From assembly GCF_042697365.1 (NCBI RefSeq), contig NZ_CP137605.1: a DNA stretch of 64,000 bases. One strand, written 5' to 3'. Below, one piece after another: positions 61,149 to 64,000 of this stretch (position 1 is the stretch's first letter; every line of letters begins with the position of its first letter). The stretch comes from Brucella pseudintermedia (GTDB taxonomy: Bacteria > Pseudomonadota > Alphaproteobacteria > Rhizobiales > Rhizobiaceae). The position numbers and the translations under genes are program-made. The notes under the pieces were generated by a model, which did not search any database, was not told the origin of the DNA, and worked only from the letters and a program-made list of their open reading frames with translations.

Positions 61149-62608
61149 TATTCGTGCCCTCCCTCGAATGATGCGGCAAGCACGTTCTTTTCCGTAATGT
61201 CTTCGCCGGTCAGTTCCGCAACGATAGCGCCGTCGCGGAAAACATAGACCCGGTCGCAAAGTTCGATTTCGTCCATTTCAGTGGAATACCAGACGAAGGT
61301 GCGTCCGTTTTCCGCCTCATGGCGCAGGATTTCATAGACTTCCTGCTTGGTGCCGACATCGACGCCACGCATCGGGTCATCCATGAGGATCGCATGGGCG
61401 CTGGTTGCCAGAGCGCGGGCGAAAAGCACTTTCTGCTGATTGCCGCCCGACAGCGAGAGGATGCGGTTGCCCATATCCGGCGTTTTTATCTGGATGCGCT
61501 CCTTCCATTCTCCGCCGAGCGCGTCTTCCCGTGTCCGGTCGACGAGCTTGAGCGACGATAGCCGGTCGAGCGAACTGACCGTAAGATTGTGCAGGATGCT
61601 CCACAGCGGGAATGTGCCGTTCAGGCTGCGGTCACCAGCCACGAAAGCGATTTCGCAATTGCGGGCCGGAACCCAGTTTGGCCGCCGGGCATAGTAAAGA
61701 TCGAGCAGCATTCTGGTCTGCCCGTGTCCGGCCAGCCCGGCGAGGCCGATGACTTCCCCCTTGAAAGCCTGAAACGGCTTTATGTCGGCGGCGCGCTTTG
61801 CGAAAGACAGAACGGGTGAGCCGGTCGCGTCGGTCTGTGCGATGCGGCGCGCCGCCCTTTCGCGCTCCACGCTGCCCATGGCTTCAACGAGGCTGCGATT
61901 GGTAAATTCGCTCGCCGCGCGATTGGCGACGACCTTACCGTCCTTCATCACGACGATGCGGTCGGAGGTGGAGAGAATTTCGCCCAGCATGTGCGAAATG
62001 AGGATGACGGAGCCGCCCGTGCCGACGAAACGGCGCACATAGGCCATCAGCTGCGCGGCAATGCCTGCATCAAGCGATGAGGTCGGCTCATCGAGAATGA
62101 CCAGTTTCGGCGCCGTTCCTGGCGCGGTAAAGTTGATGGCGATTTCCACCATCTGCCGCTCGGCAATCGACAGCTCGTCAAGGGTCGCGCCGCTGTCGAT
62201 CCTATGTCCAGGGAAAATCTCGTCGAGCTTCGCAGAAATCAACCCGACGGCCTTGCCGCGCCAGTTCGCGCCTTCAAGGTCGCGCTGCATGATGCGGACA
62301 TTTTCGGCAATCGTCAGGTTCGGGAACAGCGACAGTTCCTGAAACACGCAGCGCACGCCGTGCTTGCGCGCCATTGCCACGCCATGTCCCGCTTCGCCGT
62401 GATAGGATACGTTGCCCTCATGCGGCGACAGCCCGCCATTGATGACATTGACGATGGTGGATTTGCCCGCGCCATTGTGCCCGACGAGCCCGACACACTC
62501 ACCTTCACGGATCACGAGTTCGGCGCCATCCAGTGCCTTCACAGCACCGAACTGCACGCGAATATTGCGCGCGGCGACGACCTCCCGTTTCTCTGCTGTT
62601 TCTGTCAT
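61148..62608 (-). CDS. Sugar ABC transporter ATPase with two ATPase domains (RbsA/MglA type)
   Basis: The 486-residue protein carries two nucleotide-binding domains in one chain. The first has Walker A GHNGAGKST, signature LSIAERQMVEIA and Walker B LVILDEPTSSLD. The second has a degenerate Walker A (GLAGHGQTRM) but a good signature LSGGNQQKVLFARAL and MDDPMRGVDVG, usual for RbsA-like proteins. Start MTETAEKREV at 62608; the longer frame lacks better signals. Confidence 0.92.
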   Translation of the reverse strand: MTETAEKREVVAARNIRVQFGAVKALDGAELVIREGECVGLVGHNGAGKSTIVNVINGGLSPHEGNVSYHGEAGHGVAMARKHGVRCVFQELSLFPNLTIAENVRIMQRDLEGANWRGKAVGLISAKLDEIFPGHRIDSGATLDELSIAERQMVEIAINFTAPGTAPKLVILDEPTSSLDAGIAAQLMAYVRRFVGTGGSVILISHMLGEILSTSDRIVVMKDGKVVANRAASEFTNRSLVEAMGSVERERAARRIAQTDATGSPVLSFAKRAADIKPFQAFKGEVIGLAGLAGHGQTRMLLDLYYARRPNWVPARNCEIAFVAGDRSLNGTFPLWSILHNLTVSSLDRLSSLKLVDRTREDALGGEWKERIQIKTPDMGNRILSLSGGNQQKVLFARALATSAHAILMDDPMRGVDVGTKQEVYEILRHEAENGRTFVWYSTEMDEIELCDRVYVFRDGAIVAELTGEDITEKNVLAASFEGGHE

Positions 62609-62651
62609 ATGTTCAACTGACTGCTCGAAAGGCTGAATAAGGTGACGGAAA

Positions 62652-62674
62652 GGGGCGGGAACGAAGCCCGCCCC
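62652..62674 (-). terminator. Stem-loop between binding-protein and ATPase genes
   Basis: GGGGCGGG and CCCGCCCC are perfect 8-bp arms around a 7-base loop, followed on the minus strand by TTTCC. It probably protects the binding-protein mRNA or causes partial termination, lowering the downstream genes. Confidence 0.55.
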
Positions 62675-62701
62675 AATCGTCCAATGACGCAAGGACGCGG
62701 C

Positions 62702-63718
62702 TTATTTCGCGGCGTCGATGACCTTCTGCGCGTCTTCAAGCGAATATTCGACATTCGCGACGCCACCCTTCTGGGTGTTGGCTAGGTCCTTTTCGAGCGA
62801 TTCCTGGCTGACGCTGAGGAACGGAACGACGAGGTCCTTCTTCACCTCCTTGCCGTCAAGGATCTGCTGGGCAACCCAGAAAGCAAGCGTGGATACGCCG
62901 GGTGCAATCGAAACCGACATGGTTTCATACCCGTTGGCGTCCTTTTGGCTCTTCCACCACTGCAATTCATCTTCACGGTTGCCCATGATGATGATCGGCG
63001 TTTCGCGCTTGGCAGCGGCGAAAGCCTGCGCGGCGCCGTAACCGTCACCGCCTTGCGTCACCACCGCATCCACTTTCGGCAGGCTTGGGAGAATGCCCGC
63101 GACGGCACGCTGTGCCACGTCTGCGGCCCAGTCACCATTGACGGAACCGACGATCTTGAATTTCGGATGCTTCTTCACGCCTTCTTCGATGCCTGCATGG
63201 ATGTTGTCATCGACGGAAACACCGGCAAGGCCACGAATTTCGAGCAGGTTGCCGCCATCCGGGAGGCGCTTGGCAAGATAGTCGATCTGGCTTTCACCCA
63301 TCGCCTTGAAATCGACCGCGATGCGCCATGCACAAGGCTCGGTCACGATGCCGTCGAAGGAAACGACCGTAATGCCCGCGTCGCAGGCTTCCTTGATTGC
63401 GCCGTTCAACGCGGTCGGCGAGGCGGCATTGATGACGATGGCGTCATAGCCTTGCAGGATCATGTTCTGAATCTGCGCGGCCTGTTCGGTCGCCTGGTTT
63501 TCAGCCGTCGTGAACGGATCAGCAGCAGCAACAACGCCAGCCTTCACGGCTTCCTTTGTAATCTTGTCCCAGCTTTCCAGCATGGCCTGACGCCACGAAT
63601 TGCCCGCATAATTGTTCGAGAATGCAATCTTCTTCGATGATGTGTCAGCCGATGCGCCGCCTGCGGCCAGAACACCTGCCAGTGCTGCGGATGCGAAAAG
63701 GATTTTTGCGAGTTTCAT
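62702..63718 (-). CDS. Sugar-binding periplasmic protein, RbsB type
   Basis: The 338-residue precursor has a Sec signal (KILFASAALAGVLAAGGASA). The mature part begins KIAFSNNYAGNSWRQAM, a ligand-site pattern of family 4 binding proteins; DAIVINAASPTALNGAIKEA, VTQGGDGYGAAQAF and MGNREDELQWW follow. It heads the operon SBP-ATPase-permease-permease-lactonase. The sugar cannot be named from sequence; the lactonase hints at an aldose fed into an oxidative route. Confidence 0.9.
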   Translation of the reverse strand: MKLAKILFASAALAGVLAAGGASADTSSKKIAFSNNYAGNSWRQAMLESWDKITKEAVKAGVVAAADPFTTAENQATEQAAQIQNMILQGYDAIVINAASPTALNGAIKEACDAGITVVSFDGIVTEPCAWRIAVDFKAMGESQIDYLAKRLPDGGNLLEIRGLAGVSVDDNIHAGIEEGVKKHPKFKIVGSVNGDWAADVAQRAVAGILPSLPKVDAVVTQGGDGYGAAQAFAAAKRETPIIIMGNREDELQWWKSQKDANGYETMSVSIAPGVSTLAFWVAQQILDGKEVKKDLVVPFLSVSQESLEKDLANTQKGGVANVEYSLEDAQKVIDAAK

Positions 63719-63929
63719 TCATTCCTCCCAGTTGCCAGTATGCGACCCGCAGCGCCCCGGCACTTCGGATCGTCTGAATTGATTATGGCGCGAGCCTCCC
63801 GCACCGCCGCTCCTCAACGGCACCAGTCCGCGCCTGATGCGATTTACACTCTTGTATCGCGGGCAATTTTCTGGTGAAGCGAGGATGAAAGAAGAGGAGC
63901 CTTCTGTGAAGGCCGAATGAAGCAACTGA

Positions 63930-63968
63930 CTTGCGGGTTCCCGCAGTAAAATTGCGGGAACCCGCAAG
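63930..63968. promoter_or_regulatory. Perfect 16-bp inverted repeat upstream of the sugar operon
   Basis: CTTGCGGGTTCCCGCA (63930-63945) and TGCGGGAACCCGCAAG (63953-63968) are exact inverse complements with a 7-bp spacer. Each arm is itself nearly symmetric (GCGGG..CCCGC), so it looks like two adjacent operator sites. It lies 211 bp before the binding-protein start; the 280 bp from 63719 to the window end hold no gene. Confidence 0.6.
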
Positions 63969-64000
63969 ACGCGCCGAGGCTGTCGCGGCGTATTATAGCT

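Overview
The window looks like a chromosome segment of Brucella or a close relative (Brucellaceae, Rhizobiales). The evidence is about 58-60% GC, dense operons, class I lysyl-tRNA synthetase, a Brucella-type PdhS kinase, an alphaproteobacterial tRNA-His (A73, no G-1), Bru-RS repeats and RIME-like palindromes between genes. There are no rRNA genes, prophages, insertion sequences or CRISPR arrays.

Layout. 0-9.7 kb: class I lysK (cut by the window edge), a TerB-like protein, a five-gene dipeptide/nickel-type ABC importer, proC, a membrane protein and an HD hydrolase. 9.8-16.7 kb: a GumC/Wzz-like protein, folD, and the Entner-Doudoroff set zwf-pgl-edd. 16.8-24.8 kb: an accessory stretch with a HigBA toxin-antitoxin pair, an SDR enzyme, an HD protein, an MFS exporter with a divergent GntR regulator, a LysR regulator, an AhpD-like protein with its ECF41 sigma factor, and a low-GC secreted protein. 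25-29 kb: azlCD with an Lrp regulator, a TyrA-family dehydrogenase behind a candidate attenuator, and dmeF-dmeR. 29.4-42.3 kb: a Tat-exported Hint protein, then polyamine genes (puuB, puuA, potFGHI) interleaved with the glyoxylate gene aceA and its probable ScfR-type regulator. 42.3-51.3 kb: an AsmA protein, pdhS, tRNA-His, MgtC, a secreted lipase and small proteins. 51.3-57.8 kb: tctCBA, then an adenosylcobalamin riboswitch ahead of btuFCD. 58.3-64 kb: a sugar ABC importer of the ribose class with an SMP-30 lactonase.

How the genes work together. zwf, pgl and edd take glucose-6-phosphate to KDPG. potFGHI imports putrescine, which puuA and puuB glutamylate and oxidise. aceA runs the glyoxylate bypass, probably under the divergent regulator. 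The riboswitch should repress cobalamin import when the cofactor is plentiful.

The observations I rate highest: (1) an apparently leaderless 16-codon leader peptide with tandem Tyr codons and an attenuator-like hairpin ahead of the TyrA-family gene; (2) a four-helix-bundle (23S intervening-sequence-type) gene bracketed by oppositely oriented octamer tracts and lying between puuA and puuB, like a small mobile cassette; (3) an ECF41 sigma operon with a matching -35/-10 promoter; (4) an mgtC start codon buried in a perfect hairpin; (5) a 125-bp tandem array that copies the 3' end of the gene after aceA; (6) a plus-strand intrinsic terminator without a gene beside pdhS, suggesting a small RNA. 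All functional statements come from reading the sequence; no database search was possible.
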